Shown: positions 11,749 to 24,400 of the stretch, piece by piece | Layout of the letters: every line of letters begins with the position of its first letter | Numbering within the stretch: position 1 is the stretch's first letter | From: Klebsormidium nitens | Taxonomy: Eukaryota > Streptophyta > Klebsormidiophyceae > Klebsormidiales > Klebsormidiaceae | Length of the DNA stretch: 64,000 nucleotides | Reading direction: 5' to 3' | NCBI GenBank assembly: GCA_000708835.1 | Contig: DF237110.1 | Location: forward strand, 62,001 to 126,000 | Notes under the pieces: model-generated | Databases searched by the model: none | What the model saw: the letters and a program-made list of their open reading frames with translations, nothing else | Told to the model about the DNA's origin: nothing | Made by a program: the position numbers and the translations under genes

Positions 11749-12915
11749 GAACGAGACGACAGACGGAGACTCGAACTAATGGGCATGCAGTTTACAGCAA
11801 GCGAGTTGTAACCTTTCTTCCAGTCAGCGGGCATTAGAAGGTTTGGATAGTTTGATTGAATGTTTGGACAGTTTTGTGTGTCTGTAAGTAGGGCGTGCCA
11901 AACATTTTTGTAGAGTGATGTGAGCGTAAGTTTGTAGGTCTGTACATTATGTCAAAATGTAGAGCACAATCTTGCAAGACATCCGTCTTGCTTGCTTGAA
12001 ATTCATCTGCTTATATGCTTGTGATATTTACTCTCTCAACTCGGGACGGAATTGTGTACTACCAAAACTCCCGACGGTCGCTCATGTCTTCATGCTGCGT
12101 GCAATGCAAGCTAACATCCTGTTCTCTATCTTCATCTCGCGATCGGACCATTTGGCCAGAATGATTGGCTGAGGAAGGGTTATCCAATATTTCGCAATCA
12201 TGAAATTGAAGTGTCGGACATAGTGGATTATCGACAATGCTTTGCATGATTATGAAGCAAATTCATGATATTGAAACACAATAAACTGTAACTAATACCT
12301 TTTGTGAAAACATTCCAGTTGACGAGTTATATCGAAGCATACAATTAACGATCAGATATAATGGGGAATGCAAACACTCAAAGAATACTTGAGTATATAT
12401 TACAGGAAAAGTGAGGCCGCGCATACCAACTTGCCTTGTGGAAAAAATATATCGATTGAGCTGCAATCGAGTGCCATGGGGCTGCGCAGCTTGAGGGCAA
12501 ACCTTTCAAACTGAAGTCTGGCGGCAAATACTTTGGTTGCAAACGTTACCCCGAATCTGCGATCAAAATTAAGACGCATAATCCTCCACGTGAAATCTGT
12601 AATGCTGATCCTCACCTGCTCACATGCATTGACAAGGACGCGTAGGAGGAGTCGTTAGCTGTTCGCTACGCATTTTGATTGGTTAACCTGTCCAATCCAT
12701 CGTCAAGATCCCTGCCATTCGAAATTCTGGAAGACCAAAGCTTCTAAAGTCCCAGGACTTGCAGTCACGACTATATCTCTGATCTCAAGATCAGTCTACG
12801 TCCGTTTTGCCTTCAATATGTACAAGTCCGCACTTTGAAAAGGACTGTTCGCACACCTTTTGCACTAATATTTACCTTCCTCTCTATCCTCAACGACTTT
12901 CTAGGCCCGACCGTT
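11749..12915. other. Convergent intergenic region, no gene recognised
   Basis: This contains the 3' ends of ELIP copy B (rightward) and of the P450 (leftward). Short AT-rich open frames show no family features. No repeat or RNA gene was seen. Confidence 0.4.
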
Positions 12916-15900
12916 TCAGAACGATTTTTCGAGCTTTTCCAAAATGATGGGCAATCCGTGTCCGGGCTTCATTGTGATATACATCACCGGAGCGTGCCGG
13001 TATCCGGGCGCCAGTCGCAAGGAGAAAGTCCGCAGCATCTTGACGAGGATCAGCTTGGCCTCCGTCAGCGCAAAGTTCTGCAAGCACCGGAGATGCCAGA
13101 TCGTTTGGTACTCTTCGTGCATGTTAGAAATACTCTCTCTGAATATACGTCAGCCCTTTGCAACTTTTCTTCGAGTCGGTCGATCCACCTGAGTGATCCC
13201 CAAAGGGCCCAAACATTGTACCTCAAACATTTGCGGCCGACATAATGCCCACGCGCAGGAAAAAGTGGGCGGCTCAAAAGCCGGGGCAAAAATTAGAATC
13301 TGCTGCGTCGCCCAAATCTGGTCCGTCCTCTCACCGTCGCTCCAAACAAGCAAAGGAGATGAAGACTTGAAAGTACTTCCCCTTAGCAAGGACAGGCGGA
13401 GTCAATCTTGACAGCAAACGAAGAATTGAATCGTCGCCTAACGTCGGACAGGGCTTGGTATCGAACACAAGGACCTCAATGCCACGAGGAAGGGGAGATC
13501 CGTTTCCTTAAACGACGTATCAACCTTTTCCAATCGACAGGGCTCGAAAAAGAAAAACCCAACCTGTGGACCTTAACGCCTCTGAGCATTCAAGCCCTGT
13601 TTGCAGTCGCCAGCAACTAGGAATATGAGGAAGCACTTGCCTGACCAATGCAATTACGTGGCCCGGCTGAGAAGGGTAGGAACGCCATTGGGTGCTTGGA
13701 GGCGGCGGTTATCCCGTTGGCAAATCTGTACGTAAGAGACCAAAGATGAACTTTGTGACTGAATTCAACATCCGTTGAAAACCAACTGGGGGCTTTTTTA
13801 AAGGGTCTGGGAACCTCTTCAGGGAACTCACTCGCAAGCGACGGAGCCTTCGAGACCATGTTCGGACAGACGTCGATAGAAAGGAGTTTTGAAGAATTCA
13901 GCTGATGCTCGTTTGACGACGGACATCGCCGGCAAGCGTAGTGCCACAAAAAGGGACGACCGCACAGTTACAGATGAGTCACTAGCCAGCCGCAAGGTTG
14001 CGTCCATCTTCACCACAAAGCATCGGACACATTCTCACTTCTAAAGCACAAATGTTCCTTTCCAGGCGTAAAATCCGACGAAGTATACGAGTCCCTCGAC
14101 CATGCGCACTCGGATTTGACCACAATTATCCCGAAATGTTTGACGAAAGAAACAAAGGAGCATTCTATTGTCATCGTCAGATCTCGACTTATGTGATGAA
14201 CAGACGACTGTAAACGAAGTCAACCTTAGCATTCCCACCTCTCTGGTCGGAAGGTCATGGCGTCTTCGCCCCACAGCGCTTTCCTCGTTTGCATCGGATA
14301 CGCCATCATGCTGATCTCAGTGCCACGTGGCAGTTTGTAACCCGCCACCTGCGATCACAGACAACGACAACTTTCTCAACTTTCTCATTCTAAATTGCAC
14401 GTCGATCCACGGCTTATTTGAAGCCTCGTCGCTTCCAAAAATGCTCCCGAACTCAACAACTTATTTCCTCGATGGAATGCTGATCGCTACCCACCTCCAA
14501 AAGCACCCGCCTGCAGATCTTTACACTCTCAATTTTTGAAGTAACGTACCCACTCTCTCAAAAATTGACCCTCTTCAACTACGCATATACGGCATAGTAT
14601 ACCATCCCTATTAGGGAGACATAGTAACCAGGACAGCCGTGAGGTTGCCTAAACGTGGGCCCGTTATAGGCGTCCAAAGTAGTGACCTATTTTCAATACA
14701 TTCCAAAGGTTACGTCTGTCCTAGTGGGGTTTCCCACAATCCAATCCACAGCAGCAACCAAACGGCCCCGCAACCTTGCCGCAAATGCCGGAAGCCTACC
14801 TCCGTACCCTTCACAGCGACACGGCCCATCATTGGCACTGGCAGGAAGAGGGGCACGCTCTCCGTTGATTCAACCGTGAAACCTTTGGAAAGGGGTCCAC
14901 AAAATCGGCCGTGAAAAGCGGGAGCTTACCTTCGTGTCTTGAACGGCGCTGCGGCCCATCTTGGGGCGCTGACGAAATAAGCGGAGGCTGGAAACCAGGA
15001 GCACATCTGAAAAGGATTCCGCGAATCTCGCCGTAAAACCCGGAAGCTTACCCCCGTGTCTTGCGCGGCAACGCGGCCCATTATTGGCACTGGCGGGAAG
15101 AGGCGCAGATATAAACTTCAAAACTCATGACGGCACCAGTTCACAAAACTTCGCAAAAGCGGCCGTATGACCCGGAGGCTTGCCTCGGTGTCTTGCACGG
15201 CGACGCGGCTTATTATTGGCACGGGCGGGAGGAGGCGCAGGCTCTCGTACAGAATACACTGCAGCAGCCGCAGCTTGTGCAGTTCTTCGTACGGAAGCTC
15301 GTCCCGCCCCGCCAACACCTCGATAACCTGCGGGCAGGAAAAGTTGTGATGCTGATGTCACGTTAATGACGTGCATTGACGTCATCGGACCGCCACGTCA
15401 CCATGGCCCCCACGAAGACAGCCCGTGCCGGTATTGTAGTTGTGAACGAGAAGCTGGGCATGTCAAGCTGTAGACTCAACCATTGTTGTGAGACTCCACG
15501 GCAGAGCTGATACCATTAGTTCACGTAGCAAATCTCAACAAATTGCAAGTAACGATGATCAGTGAACAAGGGCCCGTGCTTAAAACCCATTGAATACTTA
15601 CATGTTGCTCCTTGCAAATGCTGATTTCCAGTATCCTTTTTCTGAGATGTCAGCAGAATCAACACCAGGGAACAATGACTGCTGTCCACGTCGGTTTCCA
15701 GAAGTAATCAAGAGGCTTTCGGTCCCCCAGTAGAAAGAAAGATCTGTGTCCGTCAGATTGAGGAACCCCGAGGTGAAAGCGTACCTCGTCCCGGGCGCGC
15801 CCGCAGTACTCGGGGTGCTTCGTCACGAGGTACATCGTCCACGTCAGCAGGATGGCCGTCGTCTCGTGGCCGGCCAGCAGGAACGTCATGCACTCGTCCA

Positions 15901-18900
15901 ACTGCGCGAGGCGGCCGGCAGGGTTCAAGTACGGAGGTTCCGTCAAGATTGTTTGAGAAACGGGTGATTTGGTGGGTTTTTGGAGTTGGAAACAGACTGG
16001 ACGGACCGAAGTCTGGTCTCGAGCGTTTTCGAAACGGCTGGAGGAGACACCCGTCGTGGAAGAACAAGGAGCGACAACTAGGTGAGGCAACCAGCTCAGA
16101 GCGAATGGAAACTCCAGAGCTCCCAGGAAGACCTCATCAAATTCTAGTGTGGATTTGTACAGAGAGCCCTTTCCAAGCATGCGCGATGAGCACTTCAATT
16201 CTCCCTCGAGACTCGTTGGGTAACGCGTATGGCTCCCAAACTTTTGCGAAGGCTAGACCCCAACCCCGGAATCGACTGGGAAACAAGGGTCGGTCCACGG
16301 CATTTTCATTTTCATTCGGTCTACAGCAAGACACTCGAAGTGGAGAAAACGAACGGTGAAAAGCAGTTCCTCGTGTTATGGCCTTGATGCCCAGCAGAAT
16401 GTCTTTAGCGCTAGCTACCTGCGGTAAAGTACAGCAATAATCCTCCCCTGAAACAACCTTGTGCAAGAAAGAAAGCCAAGTTTAAGACAGCAAAGACACC
16501 CAAACCAAAGCAGTGGCCTCACCAATTGCAACGGATTTAAACGGAAGCTATGAAAGGCCTGCGCCCTCACCAGAAAAAAGGTACAATACAGGAATAGTAA
16601 GATCACCAGGCCTGGGACGGGTAGGTTTAGTTTGGGGGTTTAGGGTGGGTACGGGCACGGAGCAGGTACCTGTTATATGAATGTTTGGGTTTGAGCTAAC
16701 TATACCTTAAGCTTACTATTTCTAAAGTGGCGCGACATGCTCACCAGTTGCTGGTCCGTCATGCCCTTGCCGGCCGTCCCGTCCGCTTGGTCATCCTGCG
16801 CCGCCAGCATCAGCCCCAGCAGGTCCTCCTTCCCTGCGCCCCGATCGCGCTCCGCGCGCCGTGCCTGGATCAGCCGCAGCCCCATGTCGCGCAGCGTCCG
16901 CTCGCGCCGCCAGATGCTGCGGTTGTCGGGCGTCGGCAAAAGGCTGCAGAAAAGGGACACAAGCTAAGGTTCTGGAAAGGTGGATCCAGACGAGGATTTC
17001 GATTGCCTAAGCGCGCCTGGATCAGCCGCAGCCCCATCTTGAGAAACGCCCTCTCACGCCGCCAGATGCTGCGGTTGTCAGGTGTTGGCAAAAAACTGCA
17101 AAAACAGGGAGTGAAATGGGGATTGTAAATCAGATCACCCGCACAAAAGTGTGGACCAGCACAACGGGGAACCTTGTTTTTTCCAGCTCGTATTAGGGCC
17201 AAACAAATAAAGACAGCTCGTACGTGAGCCAAACCATATTTGGCAGCCTCAGAAGTGGGTGCACGTTTTGAAAACGAGCGCGCCGTCCGGTTAGTCTTTC
17301 AGTCGAGGAAATGGGCCAGCAGCGAACGTCATTTTGAATCACGATAAACAACATGATTTCCTGCTTTGAACAGCCTTCAAATCCAGAAAATGTCCTCACT
17401 TCTACAGGCTCAAAGCTGTACCCCGGATTCGAAGACGAGGTCTGCTCGACACGATTCAAGAATGTTGTCGGTACTGTCTTTCCGAACGTTCAAAAACCTT
17501 GCTCAAAGCGGGCGCGTCTAGACACCAGGAGCTTTGAAGTATTATTGCAGATGCTGCCTATGATGATTACGGGATAATTACATCTTCAAACCCGGCCACA
17601 GCTAGGATCCAAACCCGTTATCATTCCTAACAAGCAACAAACACTTAGCTGACGGAGGGTGACCCGGAAGAAGAAGTCATGAGGAGTTCTGTGAGCGACT
17701 CGAAATGCTTATCGAAGCAGGTCAGAAAGCACCCAACTCCTTACCTGTATCCCGGAATGAATACGACCCCGCTGAAAATTCTCGCAACCTTATCCTCCAC
17801 AAGACGGTTCAGGCCCGTGTAGACTTCGTCGGACACTTTGTCGGACACCGCGTCCCCGGACCCGAACGCCGCCCGTCCGACGACGTCCAGCGTCAATTTC
17901 GCAAACTCGCGCTGCATGTCGAGCTCGACGGGGCCGCCCTCGAGCTTCGCACACCAGCGCGCCGCGGCCTCGTCGGCGCATCGCATCATGACGTCAGTCA
18001 TCGCCTGCGGTCAGGTTCTGAGTGAGATTTCCGAAATTTTTGTAAGAAGGAAAAAGAGCATGAGGTCGACCTGCTTTTGTCTTCTTCCCTCTTTTCGATT
18101 TTTGCGTTGTATTTTTGTGCGCCTCTAGGCTTATTATACTCGAGGACGTGGTCCAAACAAGTTGGAGATAAATGACCTCGTAAATGTCTGCACCAGCGCG
18201 CGGCGGCCTCGTCGGCGCATCACATCATGACGTCAGTCATCGCCTGCGGTCAGGTCCTGAGTGAGAACTCCGAAATTACAGTACAACGAGGAAAATAGCT
18301 CGAGGACGTGGTCCAAAGAAATTGGAGATTAATGACCTCGAGAATCTGCACCAGTGCGTGGCGACCTCGACGGCGCATCACATCCTGACGTCAGTCATTG
18401 CCTGCGGTCAAACTTGAGGTGAGAACTCTGGACTTACAGTATAAGCAGAAAACCACTTTGAGGACGTGGTCAAAGATACAGTCGAGAGAGAACAACTTGA
18501 AATCTCTGCATCAGCGCGTCAAGGCCTATTAGAGCATCAAATGATGTTGTAAGGATCTTAGGCTTTCAAGTTAATAACATTTTAAATCTCATAACTCAAA
18601 AAGCAAATGGATGGGCACCAAATGCTGATCAATAGGGCAAATACTGACGGTGATTCGAAATCTGTTGGGAGTGTCAAACCATAGCTTCTCCTCAGACTGG
18701 GAATGGGACTGGTCAGAGCTATCAGAAAGGTCATCCTATTGAAACAGAGTAGTTTTCAGGGGGGTCATACAAGCCCCTCTCATGCATACCTGGTGATGCT
18801 CAAGGGTTTGGATCCAGATGCAACGGCACTAGCATCCCATATTTGCCAAGGGTTTGATGCATAAGGTTGTGGGACAGGCAATCAGAAGGAGACAAGACGG

Positions 18901-19740
18901 CATGGACTGCACAAACCAACAACGTCCAAACCTCAAACGTCAGGACACAACAGGAAAAAGGCCAACCATCACAGGGTTTAGAAAAGAGGCAATTAAGACA
19001 GCCCCATCGGGACTTCAAGGAGTCAGTACCTTTATCTTTGAATGACTGAAGGCAGGAGTAATCATCTTTCGCTGCCGCTCCCATGTGGCCCCCTCGGAGA
19101 AGACAAGGCCGTTTCCCAGCACACTCAGCAGCCTCCGCGCGAATGGCGTCTTCTCAAAGCTTCGCGCTTTTGTGACCAGGACCTCCTTGATTGCGGAGGG
19201 GTCCGTCAGCACCACCCGGATGTTGGTCCCCAATTGAGACAGATAAACCGTCCCGTACTTGGCTTCTGCTTCTATTGCTTGAGGAAAGACAAGCGCTGCG
19301 TACTCTGGATCCCTCTTCTTTCTCTGGACATACGCCCTCATCTCCGGAAGTTGCCCGACGAACGGCCGGAAGGCAACGCCCTTGAGACCCTGCTTCTTGA
19401 GGAAGCGATACACCATGTACGGCTTTATTAGGCTCGTATACAGGAACCAAGACACGGCTAGAGTCAAACCAGTGAGCGCAGAGGCGCCACACGCAACCAC
19501 CATCTGTCGCCGCTGCGCACCATCGAATTGGTCCACCCAGCTGCTGCTTTTGCTATGAACATGGTGCAGAGTCTGCTCTATCCAATCCTGCACTGCATAG
19601 AAGATGGCCGGTGCGCGCAGCTGGGGACCATCGTGCGTCAGCAGAAGCTCTTGCGCTAAGAAGACAAGGAGAACCACTGCAGCTGCGACGATTGCTGCAC
19701 GGACGAGAGCTAAGAACCAGAGCATGAAGTCCCCCTCCAT
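12916..19740 (-). CDS. Cytochrome P450, CYP72-clan type
   Basis: Eight exons on the minus strand: 19030-19740, 17745-18004, 16745-16943, 15785-15901, 15184-15327, 14239-14348, 13641-13725 and 12916-13077. Phases close, giving 595 aa. All P450 signatures are present: WERQRKMITPAFSHSKIK (C-helix region), I-helix FLLAGHETT, K-helix ESLR followed by LLPPVP, FRPERF, and the haem loop FLPFSAGPRNCIGQ with its axial Cys. The overall pattern resembles the CYP72 clan, which oxidises hormones, terpenoids or fatty acids; the substrate cannot be told. The N-terminus is about 80 residues longer than usual and has two hydrophobic spans (about residues 4-30 and 78-100) before the KPYMVYRFLKKQG segment. Introns after exons 5 and 7 use GC donors (GCAAGC, GCAAGT). 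Introns 1, 2 and 5 hold tandem copies of adjoining exon edges (separate entries). Confidence 0.88.
14760..15250 (-). repeat. Tandem copies of P450 exon 5 3' edge plus donor
   Basis: Four copies of an 80-bp core recur with a period of 122-132 bp. The core runs from the K-helix end (LRL..PPVP.. GRVA.QDT) through the splice donor into the intron. The functional copy is the end of exon 5 (exon/donor border at 15184). Three further copies end at 15052, 14930 and 14800. They read as LRLFPPVPIMGRVAAQDTG, LRLFRQRPKMGRSAVQDTK and VPLFLPVPMMGRVAVKGTE, so divergence grows with distance. The extra copies all have GT donors, while the functional exon has a GC donor. No copy beyond the first has an acceptor directly before it. 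Confidence 0.85.
17018..17095 (-). repeat. Duplicate of P450 exon 3 5' edge (pseudo-exon)
   Basis: A second copy of the exon 3 acceptor and its first 25 or so codons lies 152 bp upstream of the true acceptor (16943). It reads FLPTPDNRSIWRRERAFLKMGLRLIQAR, against LLPTPDNRSIWRRERTLRDMGLRLIQAR in the real exon. It has a good polypyrimidine-CAG acceptor but no donor. If its acceptor were used without further splicing, the real exon would be read in the wrong frame, because 152 is not a multiple of 3. Confidence 0.85.
18005..18580 (-). repeat. Tandem copies of P450 exon 2 5' edge in intron 1
   Basis: The segment spanning intron end, acceptor and first codons of exon 2 (CCGCAG then AMTDVMMR...) is repeated upstream. 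The true acceptor is at 18004. Copies start at 18243 and 18401, and a decayed one lies near 18553 (steps of 239, 158 and about 152 bp). The first two extra copies carry an in-frame TGA where the real exon has CGA (MTDVMM then stop). Intronic flanks such as GAGGACGTGGTC(C)AAA are repeated too, so the unit is junction plus intron. Confidence 0.85.
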
Positions 19741-21400
19741 GGCAGCTTCGAATGGATTTTAGGGCAGCAACAGAATTTGATATAGCGCCCTCGACCTTGA
19801 CAATAATTTTAGACTCCGCTGTGCTGCATGCCCTGCCCTCAGTGCCTCAGTGGCGACTTTCCGAGCGGAGTTTCTCTACTTTTCCAGCGCAATGCCAAGA
19901 CTCTTGGCAAATGGCAAGAGCAGAGACTTCGCCACATATTATACGTCTTTGCAGACTTTGGACCCTGCATGTCTAGAAAAGCTCAGACAAAAACCCTAAA
20001 ACCGTCGACTTGAGGCGGAAAAGCTCTTGTTCTGAAGCTGGATAAAGAAAGCGGCTCTTGTATGCCCCACAAACAGAAGTCTGTGTCAATCCCGAAAATA
20101 TTTTCACGTACCACCTGTCGCGTTTGGTTGGTTTTGTTAGATTATAACACATCTTTGACTGTAGACCGCATTCTGAACAAGTATATTGGCACAGCGTAGC
20201 ACGTGGCACTACAGCGTGAATTTAGCGATTGATGGACTCACAAATTTTCGACGCCCCGTCCGCTTCGGTCCCATAAAATATGCAAACGCACGTTGGCTTC
20301 CCGCGCGGAGCCATTTCCGGAAGAGGTGCCGGGCGCAATAAATGGCCCGGCAACCCAAGAGGCGCCGCCAGAAAATTCAAAATTCTCAACGTGCTCCAGC
20401 AGAGTCGTTCGTGACGGTCTGGGTCTGGGCCTGGGCTGATGCTGCAGGATGGACTTGAAAGTTTGGAAGTGGAACTTGAAGAAGGGGAATGCATTCCTGA
20501 GCTGGTAACCTTCAGCTTGGGTCGTTGTTTGGTCCAGGGAGCAACTTCTGGACAAACAATTGCAAATTTGCACTTGAAGGTGCTGCTTGTGCTGAGGCCA
20601 CAGCCGCTCAATTGAATCTGCAGGCTCGTATACTCGTGGGGCTGGTTTGCATCTCACAACAATTATGGAATTGAGTGGCGTTTGAGGACGGTGGCAAACA
20701 AGTCATTTGCCAGGCTGCAGGTGAGATGCATTCTCAGGATGATGTCTGCTGCACAATCAGGAATCTGTTCCAGCAATGTCTACTGTTCAAGAGAATAGCA
20801 AGCAGATGGCACATTGCGCAGGGTCTCACTCTTCTGATTGCGTGCATTGGCATGTCTGTTGAGGGTTTTCTCAAGTACGTGGTGTATTATGTCTTGACCT
20901 CTTCCTTTTGAGAAACAACACTGGGCAATGCAGCACATGCAATGTTGTCAGAGCCACTGTATGCATCAAAAAGACTGTCAACTTGAAGCAATTGGAGAGC
21001 AATTGAGGGCAATCAAGCGTATGATTCACTTGTCTTTTCTTTTTCTCATTGTTATTTCTGTCATACTTTTCCCCCTTCATTAACATATCTGTTGGAAGAT
21101 CATGCGGAAAGGAGTTTTGGAAGCAACTATGGCAGGCAAGCTAACAGTGTACTTCCCGCAGCAAACATGGTAAAGGAGCAGCATTCTAAATGGTTACACA
21201 AGCAGGACTTCATTCATTCATCTAAGTTTGTCTTTTGACTTGCTGCACCTGTGCGGTTGTCGTTTTACAATGTTCCGATAAGCGGTCTTTGCTGCTTCAT
21301 ATTACCCAAGGAAGCTGCCAATTGCATATAATCAGGGGCTGTTACAAACTTGAGGCTGGCTCTTCTGTTCCTGCAGCCTTCCTGACACAAGCCAGCAACC
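19741..21400. promoter_or_regulatory. Divergent intergenic region between P450 and NAP1
   Basis: This 1.7-kb gap separates the P450 and NAP1 start codons and must contain both promoters. Open frames at 20222-20657 (-) and 20675-20911 (+) look like chance frames. No clear core promoter element was seen. Confidence 0.4.
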
Positions 21401-24400
21401 ATGTCGCTCTTCAAAAAGAAATCCAAGACAAAGGAGGCGCCCCTCCCTAGGTCGTCCTCTGGCTCCGCCTACTATCTCAGCAGGCGAGAGATCAGCGGAC
21501 TCATGGAGAGCTCCAGCACGCCCGCTGACCGGGCGGACCATCAGATCGCCACCGTGGATAGGATTGTTGAGGCTGATGACAATGCAAGGCCAAATCTCCT
21601 GGTGCGGAGTATCTCGTCAGGGCCAGGGGAAACTAGGGGCGAGCTCGAAACGGCGCAGGGCACGTTCATGTTCAGTCCTGAGGGCTTGCAGCTACTCAGA
21701 GCAAATGTGGTGAAGGCGGCGGAGCCTGATCCTCCTAGAAGCCTGGAAGGCCGTTTGGCTGAAGCGACGAACACCCCTGATGAGGGGGCACTGTTTCCCT
21801 CTGCTTTGCAAGAGGGGGGTGGAGTGGTGCAGGCAATGCAGCCCCCCGATGCACGAGCGGTGCCAGAAGCAGTGACCCCAAACCCTGCGCCACAACCACC
21901 GATTGATGACAAGGGGGGTAGAGCGCCGTCTGATGCAAAGGCGGATCTTCTGGCTGAGGCAGTGAGCCCCGACACCCTGGACAGCATGCTCCTGGAAGCG
22001 GGCCAGGAGAGCAAAGCTGAGCCCCCAAGAAGGACCCTGTTCTCGATCCCAGTCAAGCAGGGACCACCTCATGATGTCAGCATGGACCCCCCGAGCCCCG
22101 GGGTCGCAGCAGCATTGCGCCTGCAGGTGAGCTGATATCCTTTGCCCTGGTGGAAGTTCTCTTTAAAATGGGTGCAATGTGTGGTTACAGATATTAGGAA
22201 GCGGTGGATATGACTGCCATAAGGTGACAGTCAGCAGTGTGAGAGCAGTTCATGCTTGGCTTTGGGGCTTCAGCTTTAAAACTTTCTCCTCTTCGGCGAA
22301 TGGCTGTGCATGGAAATCTGGGAGAAGCAGAAGTAAATGCTTCTGACGACTTCTCCTGTGCCATGTGGCTTCTATTGATTGATTCCAGCTAGTTGTGAAC
22401 TCCAAGATAGAGATAAAAAGAAAGCTCAACCACACCATTCTCCAGCAGATCTACCAGAAACATGTCCAAGATAGTGATTGTTAGCAGCAGTTTGATCATT
22501 ACTGAGATACTACACAAATTTTTTGACCAGCAACAAGACAATGCCCCTTGTTCACATGTTGGCTTCTAAGCAAACCACTCCACCTTGTTTCTTGTCAAGG
22601 GTGGTTGGAGTTGGCGCTCAAACAAGCAGCTGCAGCGTGATGCAGATTTGGTGATATCATGAGAGTTGTTCCAGCTGCTTAACGGGATAAAGCATCAGAT
22701 AAGGGTCCATGTTTATAAGCCCGAGGTTAATCAGTCAGCAGTTTTCACCCTTGATCACATATTGCTCTTTGAAAACCTCATAATCAGGAGGCTGCATAAG
22801 AAGCACTAGAGGCCCTGCTTTTGCCAGCTGGCAGACTATTAGCTGCTCACCTTGATATGGATTGTGAGAAGCTTCAGATAGAGGTAGGGCTCACCGCTCG
22901 AGTGTAACTGCATGTCAATGTGGTCACCTCAAAAGCTATTTTGATGACTGCCTGTCTTTCTTCCCCATCAATCTCCTGTCCAAATTAACAGTGGGAGGCA
23001 AAACACCAATGCTGTCTGCGGCTTGGGCCTGCAAGACATGTCCGGTTTCCCCTTGACCCCTGTTCTTAAAGCCACTGGAAATGAGCCTTGTCATTTTGCT
23101 GAGCCCTCCTAGGAAAAGGCACCTTTGATGCTAAATCACTCTTTGCCAAAACTCGTTTCCTGCTTTACGATCATCGTCTTCCTACTGACATCATCCCAAA
23201 GCTCTCAAATGGAGCGAGACACAAGCTTCAACCTCGTCCGTTCCAGCTATGAGGGGATCAAAAGCCTCACGAGGTCCAGTACCCCGTCCGCTGACCTCCT
23301 CCGCAACCTGCGGCGCAGCGAGGGCCAGACCTGCTGGAAACTGGCCATTTGCTCGTCAAGCTGCCACCGTAGGTCATGGCCTAACCCACTAGAGTTGATT
23401 TCCCCCCCACAGAAACTGGACCAGCTGCGCAGCCTCCGCCGCAACGCCGAGGGCCTCTGCACGAAGCTCTACACGCTGTGCCGTCTCTGTGCATTTGGGC
23501 CCCCCGACCCGGGGGGTGCCAGAATGGCATCTCCCAAGGGGGGGGCGATCAGTGTGGATTCCTTCCTCTTTGGCGGGGGGCAGATCCTGCCTGAGCACCC
23601 GAAGCTGAGAGCACTCCTGGTGAAGAGGTTTCCGGAGCATCCCCGGATGTTGAATCTGGACAAGGTGGACCGCTCGGCGACGGAGGCGCTGTTTGCGGCG
23701 TCGGGGTCGATCCAGAGGGCCTTGGAGCCTTGGTGTCAGGTAGCTACAGCTGGCTTATACTTGTTGATCCTAAAAGGCTTGCTATGTAGCGATGGTTGTC
23801 TTGGCATGTCCTGTCCCTTGCTGCAAGAAATTCAGAAACGCTAGGTTGTTGACGCGTGGGTCTCTCATCCCTGTGTTAACCCAAGGGGGGCGAAACTGTC
23901 ACAACATGCAACGCGCAGAGTGCATTGTCATCAATAATCATGGATAAAGCAGTTCATCTTGAGATGTTGCTGCCTCATGCAATACACCAAGGATGATCCA
24001 AGGATAGCGCTTCTTGTTGGAGGACGTCGCAAAGCAACCCACTCTCTTGACAAGAAACCCAATGCTGCCTACCTTTTCCAAGCACTCTGAGGACTTTTTG
24101 TGAGCATGTTCTTGTTCTCTATGTTCCTTCTTCATGTTCCGTAAACCACTCATAGGCCTAATCTCCGCTTTCTCTGTCCAGGTTCTGGTCGATCTCATGA
24201 CCTTCACTGAGCAGTCCATCGTACTACTGGACGAGCTGAGCAGGAGACTGATCGCCCTCTCCCCCGACAGCAACGCCCTCGTCATGGAGGCGTTTCTGGA
24301 CCTGTTTGTGGCGGTGGTACGGGTCAACATGCTGGCCGGTAGGGTGAGTGGTTTGAACTCCTTTTCAATATTAAACATCGGACTTCATCTTTCCTCGTTC

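Noticed and set aside
20222-20657. Overlapping minus-strand frames upstream of NAP1
   Set aside because: Two frames of similar length over the same DNA, no domain features; likely promoter or 5' UTR sequence.
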